Shown: one piece after another, positions 27,567 through 35,852 of the stretch
Position numbering within the stretch: position 1 is the stretch's first letter
Layout of the letters: each line of letters starts with the position of its first letter
Assembly (NCBI RefSeq): GCF_002909255.1
Contig: NZ_PIOB01000002.1
Location: 620,001 to 684,000 of the forward strand
From: Arenibacter hampyeongensis
Lineage (GTDB): Bacteria; Bacteroidota; Bacteroidia; Flavobacteriales; Flavobacteriaceae
Length of the DNA stretch: 64,000 bases
Direction of reading: 5' to 3'
Position numbers and translations under genes: made by a program
Notes under the pieces: generated by a model
Told to the model about the DNA's origin: nothing
What the model saw: the letters and a program-made list of their open reading frames with translations, nothing else
Databases searched by the model: none

Positions 27567-27609
27567 TATATTTGGTAAACCAAACTGGTTGACCACTTTG
27601 GTTTACCAA
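27567..27609 (+). promoter_or_regulatory. susC promoter with three phased GntR-type operators
   Basis: TATATTTG (27567-27574) fits the -7 element, but no TTTG is found 19 bases upstream (the nearest ends at 27540), so the -33 box is weak. Three operator units follow: TTGGTAAACCAA (27572-27583), TGGTTGACCA (27586-27595) and TTGGTTTACCAA (27598-27609). Their centres are 13 and 13 bp apart, and the third is the exact inverse of the first. This is the richest operator cluster of the locus, over the gene pair that imports substrate. Confidence 0.75.
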
Positions 27610-27631
27610 AAAAACAAAAACAGCACCAGCC

Positions 27632-27673
27632 ATGTTAAAAGAAAAATACTTGAAAATAGACCAAAAGATTTGA
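27632..27673 (+). CDS. possible 13-codon leader ORF upstream of susC
   Basis: An ATG 22 bases after the operator cluster opens a 13-codon frame (MLKEKYLKIDQKI) that stops just before a hairpin. Such an arrangement can act in attenuation, but there is no run of codons for one amino acid, no clear ribosome site, and chance is a fair explanation. Confidence 0.2.
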   Translation: MLKEKYLKIDQKI

Positions 27674-27678
27674 CAAAA

Positions 27679-27706
27679 AAAAGGACGGGTGCACACCCAT
27701 CCTTTT
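27679..27706 (+). terminator. hairpin in the susC leader, possible attenuator
   Basis: Stem AAAAGGA (27679-27685) / TCCTTTT (27700-27706), one C-A mismatch, then GGGT/ACCC with a GCAC loop. The T run is short (four bases) and lies inside the stem. It sits 220 bases before susC and downstream of the promoter, so it could lower read-through into susCD. The remaining leader to 27928 shows no gene. Confidence 0.45.
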
Positions 27707-27928
27707 AAAAAAGTTTACTTCATTCTGAAGGGAAGTAATAACCTAGACATGTAATAATTTATTATAACACGCTTACTGCAAATATAAAAAAATACATTGA
27801 CTTGTATACAGATTGCGTGATTTGGTAAATAGTGGAAAAAATGTGAATGCACAAACACATTTAAAAACTGATTTTGATAATCAAAATCGAAATCGAAAAT
27901 TGACAATTCTAACTCAATACAAACACCA

Positions 27929-30900
27929 ATGAATTTAAAAAAGAAACTCATTTTAGGAGCAGTATTGCTCATTAATGTTGCACTGTTCGCCCAAGATGGC
28001 TTTATGCTTTCCGGAACGGTCACGGACGCTGCTAGCGTACCTGTGCCTGGAGTGAACGTAATTATTGCCAATACTACTACAGGAACGGCAACAGATTTTG
28101 ATGGAAATTACCAAATTGAGGTAAAAAACGGAGACGTACTACAGTTTTCGTCTTTAGGCTTTGTAACCCAATCGATTCCAATTACAAATCAAGAACAATT
28201 AAACATCACCATGCAAGAAGATGCAAGCCAACTTGATGAGGTTGTTGTAGTTGGATATGGTACAATAAAAAAATCACATCTTACCGGAGCGGTTGCAAAA
28301 GTAGGAGGAGATGAAGTGGCTGCTGTTCAAGTGGCCCGTGTGGATGATGCCTTGGCAGGTAAGTTGTCTGGAGTAAGAATTCAAAATCAAAGTGGAGAAC
28401 CTGGTGCGGATCCAAAAATCCAAATTAGGGCAGCTTCATCTGTTTCAGGTGACTCAGGGCCCCTCATCGTTGTTGATGGTTATCCGATTTCAGGCAATTT
28501 GGCAACCGTTAACCCAAACGATATAGAAAGTTTAGAAGTATTAAAAGATGCTGCCTCAGCTGCTATTTATGGTTCTTTGGGTGCAAATGGAGTTATTTTG
28601 GTAACCACCAAAAAAGGAAAATCAGGAAAAGTTAATTTCAGTTACAATTCATATACAAGCACCTCAAGCAAGTATGTGAAGGACATTGAAATGCTTAAGA
28701 CTGCACCGGAATGGGCCAGTGAGTTACAAACAGATGCCTATGATCTTTCCGAAACCGACCCAGGTTTATTGGCTTACAGACTAAATGCATACGCCAATGC
28801 GCCTGATGTAGTAAGTATAGAGGATTGGCTTTTCAAAAATGGTAGTTCAACTAGCCATGATTTCAGCGTGAGCGGAGGGTCTGAAAATTTAAAAGCTTTT
28901 GCCTCCCTTGGTTATTTGAACACTGAAGGTATAGTAAAAGGGCAAGGTTATGAAAGATATAACGGGCGCATGAACCTTGATGCCAACTTGGGTTCCAAAT
29001 TAAAGGCCGGACTGAGTATGAATGGTTATTATGGCAAGCAGGATATTGTTCCTTGGGAAATGAGAGATCTTTTAAGATCATATAGCATTAGTCCTATATA
29101 CCATACGCAAGCCTCGATTGATTTCGTTCAACAATTGGACCGTAACAGACAAGCATTATTCGATACTGGATTTACTGGAAATAACATAGGTAGATCATTT
29201 GACCAAGATTATAGAGGTATTGGTCTGGATCCTACAAGTATCTATGATTTGCAACCAGGTGATGTAGTTCACGATTGGCAATATGGTCGAAATCAAAACG
29301 GTATTGGAGGAACGGGAGATGCAGGTGTAGCCGCGAAGTTTGATAATTCAAAAAGGTGGAAAAAGACATATTTTGGGAACGTAAGTTCTTATTTGCAATA
29401 TGAAATCATTGAGGGTTTAAATATAAAAACCGTTTTTGGAGCAGATCTTGAAGATACCCAGACTTACGTGTATCATGGAATATTGTCGGATGGCCAACAA
29501 CGTTCCAATCAAACAGAGTTGGATATATCCAATATAAAAAAATCTACCGTTTTAAGTACAACTACTTTAAATTATGCAAAAGTATTTGCCGATAAACACG
29601 ACATATCTGTGGTGGCTGGAATGGAATTTGTAAATACCTATTATAAGGGTATAGTAAACAATGGATCCAACGTGCCATTTGGTCTGCCTTTAAATTATGA
29701 TTTTTTTGACCCCGCAGATGTGATTACCAACGAGATAGATGACACCCAGTCAAGAAATGGTTTTTTTGGAAGAATTACCTATGCGTTTGATGACCGTTAT
29801 CTACTATCGGCATCCATTAGAAGGGATGGTGATTCACGATTTGGAGCCAATGAAAAATACGCAGTATTCCCAGCACTATCCTTAGGCTGGAATATTCATA
29901 ATGAATCTTTTTTCGGAGATGCTGATGCTTTTAGCCTATTTAAACTTAGGTTTAGTACTGGGTCTTTAGGAACTGCTTCTTTCTTGGGATCATACAACTC
30001 ATTAAGCATTTTGGGTACCTCACCTACCGCTTTCGGGACAGGATTTCTAATTCCTGAGGATATAGCAAACCCCGATTTAACTTGGCAAACCAATAAAGAG
30101 ACAAACTATGGTGTTGATACAGGGTTTATAAATAACCGTTTCAGATTAAGTGTAGATTATTATACGTCTGATGTCCAAGATATGTTGATCAATCAAAGTG
30201 TATCTGAAGTTCTTGGAACACCTGCTATAAAACTTAATCGTGGTGATGTGACCAGTTCCGGTTTGGAGTTTGAACTTAATGCTAAAATAATTACCGATCA
30301 AGACTTCTCTTGGAATATCAACGCCAATTTATCAACTGCTGAATCAGAAATTACCAATCTAGGTGAATTGACCGAACTGCCCAGGCAAATTTATGGTGGA
30401 CCAAGTGGTAGAGGTCCTGAGTTTAGAAACTATGTAGGAGGAGAAATTGGTGAAATGTGGGGGTATGAAGTCACTGGTGAGGTTGAAACAATACATATGT
30501 CAGATCCCTCCAGAGGCGTTGGATTTGGCAGCGGAGAATATTATGTTGTTGACCAAAACGGTGACGGTGAAATTACCTATGAAGGTGATTATGTAAAGTT
30601 GGGATCCGCAACACCGGATTTCTATTGGGGACTTTCAAGTTCCATGAGCATAAAGAATTTTGATTTTTCATTCCAATTCCAGGGATCTCAAGGCGCAGAA
30701 CTTTACAATATAGACCCCATTTACTGGAAATCACAATTTGGCGGTAGATTAAAGTCCAGTTTTGATGCCAATAATGACGGTATTGCCGACGCCAGTGGCA
30801 AGTTTTATCAGGAGACCAGAAATGCACATGGTTCGGGAATTCAAGATGCTTCCTTTACCGCCTTAAGAAACATAACTTTAGGGTATACCCTTAATTCTGA

Positions 30901-31111
30901 ATTAACGGATAAAATTGGTATAGGTTCTATGAGGGTATATGTTGCAGCTACCAATTTATTGTATTTAATGGCAGATAATTATACCTCCTTTAACCCTGAA
31001 GGTGTAGAGATCGAAAATACAGGTTATGCTGGTCCAACCACTTACGGATACCAAGAAGGTGCGAGCCCTCTTGTAAGAAGTTTTACTTTGGGTGTAAATG
31101 TTAATTTTTAA
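27929..31111 (+). CDS. susC: SusC-like TonB-dependent outer-membrane transporter
   Basis: Outer-membrane channel of 1060 residues that should import alginate oligomers with the SusD partner. In order: signal peptide (MNLKKKLILGAVLLINVALFAQ); a carboxypeptidase-D-regulatory-like domain (GTVTDAASVPVPGVNVII, DFDGNYQI) at about 25-100; the linker DEVVVVGYGT; a plug domain (VDDALAGKLSGVRIQ, PLIVVDGYPI, EVLKDAASAAIYGS, GVILVTTKKGK) at about 120-230; then a 22-strand beta-barrel ending in F. The family name SusC/RagA applies. susD starts ten bases after the stop, so the pair is co-transcribed. Confidence 0.95.
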   Translation: MNLKKKLILGAVLLINVALFAQDGFMLSGTVTDAASVPVPGVNVIIANTTTGTATDFDGNYQIEVKNGDVLQFSSLGFVTQSIPITNQEQLNITMQEDASQLDEVVVVGYGTIKKSHLTGAVAKVGGDEVAAVQVARVDDALAGKLSGVRIQNQSGEPGADPKIQIRAASSVSGDSGPLIVVDGYPISGNLATVNPNDIESLEVLKDAASAAIYGSLGANGVILVTTKKGKSGKVNFSYNSYTSTSSKYVKDIEMLKTAPEWASELQTDAYDLSETDPGLLAYRLNAYANAPDVVSIEDWLFKNGSSTSHDFSVSGGSENLKAFASLGYLNTEGIVKGQGYERYNGRMNLDANLGSKLKAGLSMNGYYGKQDIVPWEMRDLLRSYSISPIYHTQASIDFVQQLDRNRQALFDTGFTGNNIGRSFDQDYRGIGLDPTSIYDLQPGDVVHDWQYGRNQNGIGGTGDAGVAAKFDNSKRWKKTYFGNVSSYLQYEIIEGLNIKTVFGADLEDTQTYVYHGILSDGQQRSNQTELDISNIKKSTVLSTTTLNYAKVFADKHDISVVAGMEFVNTYYKGIVNNGSNVPFGLPLNYDFFDPADVITNEIDDTQSRNGFFGRITYAFDDRYLLSASIRRDGDSRFGANEKYAVFPALSLGWNIHNESFFGDADAFSLFKLRFSTGSLGTASFLGSYNSLSILGTSPTAFGTGFLIPEDIANPDLTWQTNKETNYGVDTGFINNRFRLSVDYYTSDVQDMLINQSVSEVLGTPAIKLNRGDVTSSGLEFELNAKIITDQDFSWNINANLSTAESEITNLGELTELPRQIYGGPSGRGPEFRNYVGGEIGEMWGYEVTGEVETIHMSDPSRGVGFGSGEYYVVDQNGDGEITYEGDYVKLGSATPDFYWGLSSSMSIKNFDFSFQFQGSQGAELYNIDPIYWKSQFGGRLKSSFDANNDGIADASGKFYQETRNAHGSGIQDASFTALRNITLGYTLNSELTDKIGIGSMRVYVAATNLLYLMADNYTSFNPEGVEIENTGYAGPTTYGYQEGASPLVRSFTLGVNVNF

Positions 31112-31121
31112 TTAAGAAAAA

Positions 31122-32456
31122 ATGAAAAAAATGAAAACTATATATCTAGTATTAGTGTCCGTGTTGTTGATAACAGCATGTGATAACGATTTGGATCAAA
31201 CGCCACCTTTATTACTTGAATCCAGTGGCTTGGAGGAATTTGGACCCGTATTGAATGCAGCGTATTACTATCAGACCGGTGGTTCCACACCACTTGGAGT
31301 GATGGGTGACTTTAGGGCCGACAATATGTTGATGCTGGAAAGCCCATATACTTCATTTGACACCTACAATGCAGATTTGGGAGGTTTGGATTTGGTAGAG
31401 CAATTCTTTCGCCCATTCTATAGCAATTTGTACAAGGCAATCTTGAGTGCCAATAATGTCATTGATAATTCAACGAAGCCCACTGAGATAGCGGAGGCCA
31501 GATTTTTAAGAGCTTTATCCTACTTTAAATTGGTGATGGTTTTTGGTGATGTCACCGTGAATTTATCTCCCTCACCAAGCCCATCGGATTTGTCTATTTT
31601 AACAAGACAACCGGCTGCCGACGTGTACAACAATGTGATTATCCCAGACTTTCAGGCCGCTATAGCTGGTTTAAACAATTCTGGATTGGCAAGTGGACGC
31701 GCGTCCAAAATTGCGGCTCAGGGTTTTCTCGGAAAAGTATATATGTACAGAGGTAATTTTCCTGAAGCTGCAACAACGCTTGGAGCTGTTGTAAGCGGTG
31801 CCGCCGCCGCAGGGATAAGTTTGGAAAGTGACTTTGCCAAGGTTGTAGTAGACGGTAATTCAGAAATCCTTTTTGCAACCCAATTATCAACTTCAGTTCC
31901 AAACGCATATGGATCAGCCACCACGTTTGTAGGTTGGTTTACCGGGGCTGACACAAAAGCCCTTACGCCTCTAGATCCACGCTTAATTGCAGCTTTTGAC
32001 GCCAGTGGTGCTGCTGGTGGAGGTACGGATTTAAGAAAGGCGCTTACTATTGATACGGATAATATGAATGGCAGTAAGAAATATACTGGAGCTTTGGATC
32101 AGGACTATATAGAACTTAGGTTATCCGATGTAATTCTATTATACGCAGAGGCACTGAATGAAAATAGCGCTCCTGCAACAACAGTACTTCCATTATTGGA
32201 TCCCATAAGAACGAGAGCAGGTTTAAATAGCTTAACTGGAACAGTAAGTTCACAGGCCGATGTTAGACAGGCAATTGCTGACGAAAGAAGAGTGGAATTG
32301 GCGCTTGAAGGGCATAGATGGTTCGATTTGGTGAGAACGGGTACCGTTGATGTGGAGATGGGAGAAACGATTAGCAGTAATTATAATGTGTTTCCAATAC
32401 CAAACTCAGAAATTCTTGCAAGCGATGGAGTTATTACTCAAAATGATGGTTACTAA
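31122..32456 (+). CDS. susD: SusD-like surface glycan-binding lipoprotein
   Basis: Surface lipoprotein of 444 residues that binds oligosaccharide over the SusC channel. Lipobox: LVSVLLITAC, Cys at about 20. The helical TPR-like scaffold is visible in ARFLRALSYFKLVMVFGDV, a classic SusD segment, and in RASKIAAQGFLGKVYMYRG. The C-terminal segment RRVELALEGHRWFDLVRTG is diagnostic of the family. It is shorter than many SusD proteins (about 500-550), as is common for alginate-locus members. Followed by a strong hairpin that probably ends the susCD transcript. Confidence 0.95.
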   Translation: MKKMKTIYLVLVSVLLITACDNDLDQTPPLLLESSGLEEFGPVLNAAYYYQTGGSTPLGVMGDFRADNMLMLESPYTSFDTYNADLGGLDLVEQFFRPFYSNLYKAILSANNVIDNSTKPTEIAEARFLRALSYFKLVMVFGDVTVNLSPSPSPSDLSILTRQPAADVYNNVIIPDFQAAIAGLNNSGLASGRASKIAAQGFLGKVYMYRGNFPEAATTLGAVVSGAAAAGISLESDFAKVVVDGNSEILFATQLSTSVPNAYGSATTFVGWFTGADTKALTPLDPRLIAAFDASGAAGGGTDLRKALTIDTDNMNGSKKYTGALDQDYIELRLSDVILLYAEALNENSAPATTVLPLLDPIRTRAGLNSLTGTVSSQADVRQAIADERRVELALEGHRWFDLVRTGTVDVEMGETISSNYNVFPIPNSEILASDGVITQNDGY

Positions 32457-32511
32457 AAATCAGTAAGATTATAAATACAAGTAGTTAGTTATAGTTAGTT
32501 TTTTTAATTGG

Positions 32512-32546
32512 AATTTACCGGCTAAAGGTCTGGCCGGTAAATTTCT
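32512..32546 (+). terminator. terminator after susCD
   Basis: Perfect 11-bp stem AATTTACCGGC (32512-32522) / GCCGGTAAATT (32533-32543) with a ten-base loop, followed by TTTCTT when read with the last stem bases. It separates susCD from the regulator gene. Confidence 0.75.
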
Positions 32547-32619
32547 TAAAACTTAAATAAGAATACTTATATTTTGGAATCGTAAACTATTAAAATTTCA
32601 TTCAGTTATTGATTTTATG

Positions 32620-32649
32620 TAGATTTGACCAACCAATTTGGTTAACCAA
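32620..32649 (+). promoter_or_regulatory. GntR gene promoter with its own operators
   Basis: TAGATTTG (32620-32627) is a full TAnnTTTG match; no clear TTTG lies 19 bases upstream. TTGGTTAACCAA (32638-32649) is a perfect palindrome. Centred exactly 13 bp upstream is a degenerate copy, TTGACCAACCAA (32625-32636), overlapping the -7 box. The spacing matches the other sites and points to autoregulation. Confidence 0.72.
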
Positions 32650-32670
32650 TTTAAGCCATACAAAATTAGC

Positions 32671-33378
32671 ATGAAAATAGAAATTCTTCCTAAAACCGAA
32701 AACGACGAAATACAGAATGAGATTATTTCCAAAATCAGGGATTATATTAATTATAAGAACTTGGAGCCTGGAGACAAATTACCTTCAGAAAGAAAGCTTT
32801 CGGAAAAATTTGAAGTGAGTAGAGGAAATGTAAGGGAAGCCATTCAAACATTGGAATTTTACGGACTATTAATATCAAAGCCACAGAGCGGAACGTTTGT
32901 TGCCGATATTGGTCCTGTTGCAATGAACGGTATGATTACCGACATTCTGAGATTGGAAAATCCAGATTTCAAATCTTTGGTTGAGACAAGGATACTTTTG
33001 GAACTTAAAACCTCAAGGTTGGCAGCGATGAGAAGATCGGAGGAAGATTTGAAACAAATGGAGGAGGCTTTGGAGGCCTATACCGGAAAGGTTATGAAAG
33101 GGGAAGATGCCGTACAGGAGGATTTGTTGTTCCACCTAGCCATAGCAAAAGCTAGTGGCAATAGTACCATCAACACATTTATGTTGATCATCACCCCGGA
33201 GATTCTAACCAACTTTACCAAATATCATGTTTGCGACAAGAATATCGCTTTTATTGGCATACAAGAACATAGGGATATTTATGAGGCTATAAAGAAACAG
33301 GACCCCCAATTGGCCAAGGAAAAAATGAAAATACATTTTAAAATGTTATACGAATATTGTTACAACATTAAAGATTGA
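32671..33378 (+). CDS. GntR family (FadR/FCD subfamily) transcriptional regulator
   Basis: DNA-binding regulator of 235 residues, the probable controller of the alginate locus. The N-terminal winged helix-turn-helix is clear: GDKLPSERKLSEKFEVSRGNVREAI, then ISKPQSGTFVAD. The C-terminal all-helical FCD ligand domain (about residues 95-225) has the metal/ligand residues QEDLLFHLAIAKASGN and QEHRDIYEAI. The E. coli relatives UxuR and ExuR bind TTGGTnnACCAA-type operators and release DNA with uronates; the same type of operator is repeated in this locus. The ligand is probably an alginate-derived uronate or KDG. The ATG at 32671 is chosen because a TTG at 32638 lies within the operator. Confidence 0.9.
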   Translation: MKIEILPKTENDEIQNEIISKIRDYINYKNLEPGDKLPSERKLSEKFEVSRGNVREAIQTLEFYGLLISKPQSGTFVADIGPVAMNGMITDILRLENPDFKSLVETRILLELKTSRLAAMRRSEEDLKQMEEALEAYTGKVMKGEDAVQEDLLFHLAIAKASGNSTINTFMLIITPEILTNFTKYHVCDKNIAFIGIQEHRDIYEAIKKQDPQLAKEKMKIHFKMLYEYCYNIKD

Positions 33379-33533
33379 TAAAAAATAAGCAGGGGATAAA
33401 ATTGCACAGTTTTATCACTTTCGACACATAACTGAAGGGAAATAATACTTAGAATACTATTTTAAATTTACGTCGTATTTAAAAGACCCCATTAAATACT
33501 CCCCCGAAATTTTAGATATAATTCAAGTATTTG

Positions 33534-33559
33534 ATAAGCACAGGCATTTCGCCTGCTTA
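33534..33559. other. hairpin between the regulator and MFS genes
   Basis: CAGGC/GCCTG with an ATTTC loop, extended by TAAG/CTTA with a two-base bulge. No T run follows, so it could be a weak terminator for the regulator gene or a leader structure of the MFS gene. Confidence 0.35.
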
Positions 33560-33616
33560 CTTTCTATTGCCATTTCACAACATAGCAACAACAATAACAT
33601 ACCAAAGCAAAATACT

Positions 33617-34900
33617 ATGAAAATTAAAGGATTACGTTGGTTCATTATCGGTCTTATCTTTTTAGCAACTGTTATTAATTATATAGACAGAAGTGCTCTA
33701 TCCATTATGTGGGGTAATGAAAATGTAGAAGGCTCTATTTCGCATTCATTGGGTTTGACCAAAGATCACTACAGCTATATTTTAAACATTTTTATGGTAG
33801 CTTATGCCTTGGGACAATTATTCTCGGGTAAATTATTCGACAAAGTTGGCACTAGAATTGGATACGTAATAAGCATAGGCATTTGGAGTTTATCAACCAT
33901 ATTGCACTCAACAGTTAGAGGTTTTTTGTCATTGGCCTTTTTCAGAACGACTTTAGGTTTATCAGAAGCTGGTAACTGGCCAGGTGCCGTAAAAAGTAAT
34001 GCGGAATGGTTTCCAATAAAAGAACGTGCCATAGCCCAAGGCTTGTTCAACGCCGGTGCTTCCATTGGGTCGGTTATAGCGCCACCATTAATAGCCCTCC
34101 TTTTTGTTGCTTATGGGTGGGAAGTTACTTTTATCGTGGTGGGGGCCTTAGGGCTTTTGTGGATTATTCCTTGGCTTTTAATTAATAAGGCAGGACCTAA
34201 AAAGCATCCTTGGATAACAGAAGAAGAGCAAAAATTTATTTCTGAAGGACAAAGTATCGCCGATCAAAATGCCACTGAGGACCAAAAAGGACTTAGCCTT
34301 AAAGAAATTCTTTCCCATAAGGAGTCCTGGGCCATTGTTGCAAGTAGATTCTTCTTAGAGCCTATCTGGTGGCTATTTGTAGGCTGGATGCCCATATATT
34401 TATTTGATGTGTATGGCTTTAATGTAAAAGAGGTGGGCATGTTTGCCTGGGTTCCCTACGTAGGCGCAGCCATAGGAAGTATTGCGGGCGGCTATGTTTC
34501 TGGAGTTATTATTTCAAAAACCAATTCAATAAATAAAGGTAGGAAAACCACAATTTTCATTGGCGGAATCATAATGGTGTTAGGTCTTATTGCGACTATT
34601 CAGTTTGCTGACACACCGGAGAAATTTGTTGCGATTGTATTCATAGTTTTATTTGGATTTCAATTTGCAATTGGAAATATCCAAACATTGCCAAGCGACT
34701 TTTTCAGTGGTAAATCTGTAGGTTCACTGGCAGGTCTAGGTGGGATGGTAGGAGTATTTTCTGTAATTATCATGAACTTTTTGGTTCCCGTAATTGCAAA
34801 AGTGTCGTACACACCTATTTTCATAACCATTGCCATTTTTGTTCCCCTAGGAATAGGATCTATCTATTATTTCGCAAAAAATATAAAGTCAGTAGAATAA
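33617..34900 (+). CDS. MFS transporter, hexuronate (ExuT)-like
   Basis: Inner-membrane carrier of 427 residues with about 12 helices. The MFS landmarks of the anion:cation symporter group are present: VINYIDRSALSI in helix 1, GKLFDKVGTRIG in the loop 2-3 position, and LGLSEAGNWPGAVKSNAEWFP, typical of ExuT/GudP-like carriers. It should bring DEH or other monomeric uronates into the cytoplasm by proton symport. The SDR starts 29 bases after its stop, so they form an operon that continues toward the PFK-aldolase genes. Confidence 0.9.
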   Translation: MKIKGLRWFIIGLIFLATVINYIDRSALSIMWGNENVEGSISHSLGLTKDHYSYILNIFMVAYALGQLFSGKLFDKVGTRIGYVISIGIWSLSTILHSTVRGFLSLAFFRTTLGLSEAGNWPGAVKSNAEWFPIKERAIAQGLFNAGASIGSVIAPPLIALLFVAYGWEVTFIVVGALGLLWIIPWLLINKAGPKKHPWITEEEQKFISEGQSIADQNATEDQKGLSLKEILSHKESWAIVASRFFLEPIWWLFVGWMPIYLFDVYGFNVKEVGMFAWVPYVGAAIGSIAGGYVSGVIISKTNSINKGRKTTIFIGGIIMVLGLIATIQFADTPEKFVAIVFIVLFGFQFAIGNIQTLPSDFFSGKSVGSLAGLGGMVGVFSVIIMNFLVPVIAKVSYTPIFITIAIFVPLGIGSIYYFAKNIKSVE

Positions 34901-34929
34901 TTTAAAAAAATAAAATAACAATTAGAGAT

Positions 34930-35694
34930 ATGAGTAATTCAAACGGAAAAGTAGCAGTAATCACCGGAGCCACTGGTGGAATTGGTTTCGAAGTAGCAAA
35001 GAGATTGGGTAAAGACGGATATACCGTGGTTTTAAACGGTATCGATGATGAAGCAGGAGTTCAAAGAATAAAAGAGCTTACCGCGGAGGGCATCACTGCT
35101 GAATATTATGGATTTGACGTTACAAAAGAAGAAGAAGTAACTGCAAACATCTCCAAAATTGGTAAAAAGTATGGAAAAATTGATGTTCTTGTAAATAATG
35201 CAGGTGGACTGGGAGGAAGGTCCAGGTTTGAAGAAATGACAACTGATTTTTACAGATTTGTAATGGCATTAAACCTTGATTCAGTGTTTTTTGCTTCAAG
35301 AGCTGCCATACCCTTTCTTAAAAAAGGAGATCTACCTACTATAATAAACTATACATCCATTGCTGGCTGGAATGCTGGAGGACCAGGAGCTGGTATTTAT
35401 GGTACATCAAAAGCGGGCGTTCATGCTATAACAAGGGCATTGGCAAAAGACCTTGCTGAATATGGGATTAGAGTAAATGCAGTATCTCCAGGTACCATTG
35501 ACACGCCTTTCCATACTGAAATTAAATCTACCAAGCCTGAAGTTTTTGCTTCTTGGAAAAACAATATATTGTTGGGAAGATTGGGGCAACCCGAAGAAGT
35601 AGCCTCCGTAATTTCGTTTTTGGCTGGCAAAGATGCTGCTTTCCTTACCGCCGAAACCATCCAAATTGGTGGAGGACAAGGTTTGGGAATTTAA
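34930..35694 (+). CDS. SDR oxidoreductase, probable DEH reductase
   Basis: Cytoplasmic SDR of 254 residues. Motifs: ITGATGGIGFEV (cofactor), NNAGG near residue 90, NYTSIAG with the catalytic Ser, YGTSKAG with Tyr/Lys near 157, and a PGTIDTPF loop. Placed between an ExuT-like transporter and the aldolase pair, it is the best candidate for NAD(P)H-dependent reduction of 4-deoxy-L-erythro-5-hexoseulose uronate to KDG, as known for DehR-type enzymes in alginate loci. It is clearly distinct from the SDR at 16431. A 158-base gap follows before the PFK-like gene. Confidence 0.88.
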   Translation: MSNSNGKVAVITGATGGIGFEVAKRLGKDGYTVVLNGIDDEAGVQRIKELTAEGITAEYYGFDVTKEEEVTANISKIGKKYGKIDVLVNNAGGLGGRSRFEEMTTDFYRFVMALNLDSVFFASRAAIPFLKKGDLPTIINYTSIAGWNAGGPGAGIYGTSKAGVHAITRALAKDLAEYGIRVNAVSPGTIDTPFHTEIKSTKPEVFASWKNNILLGRLGQPEEVASVISFLAGKDAAFLTAETIQIGGGQGLGI

Positions 35695-35852
35695 GGAGAG
35701 AAAAATCAGCTGGTAATAATGTTGATAATAATAGCGGGCTAGCATTTAGCTTCTACCTAATGTTAAACACATTAAAAAGGGTAGTTTCAATTTTAATAAA
35801 TTGGGGAGTGGTAATGTCTCTGCGGTTCAAGTGATTTTTTAAAAAGATAAAA

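Noticed and set aside
32638..32670. TTG start for the GntR regulator
   Set aside because: The TTG is the first base triplet of the palindromic operator; the ATG at 32671 gives the normal family start.
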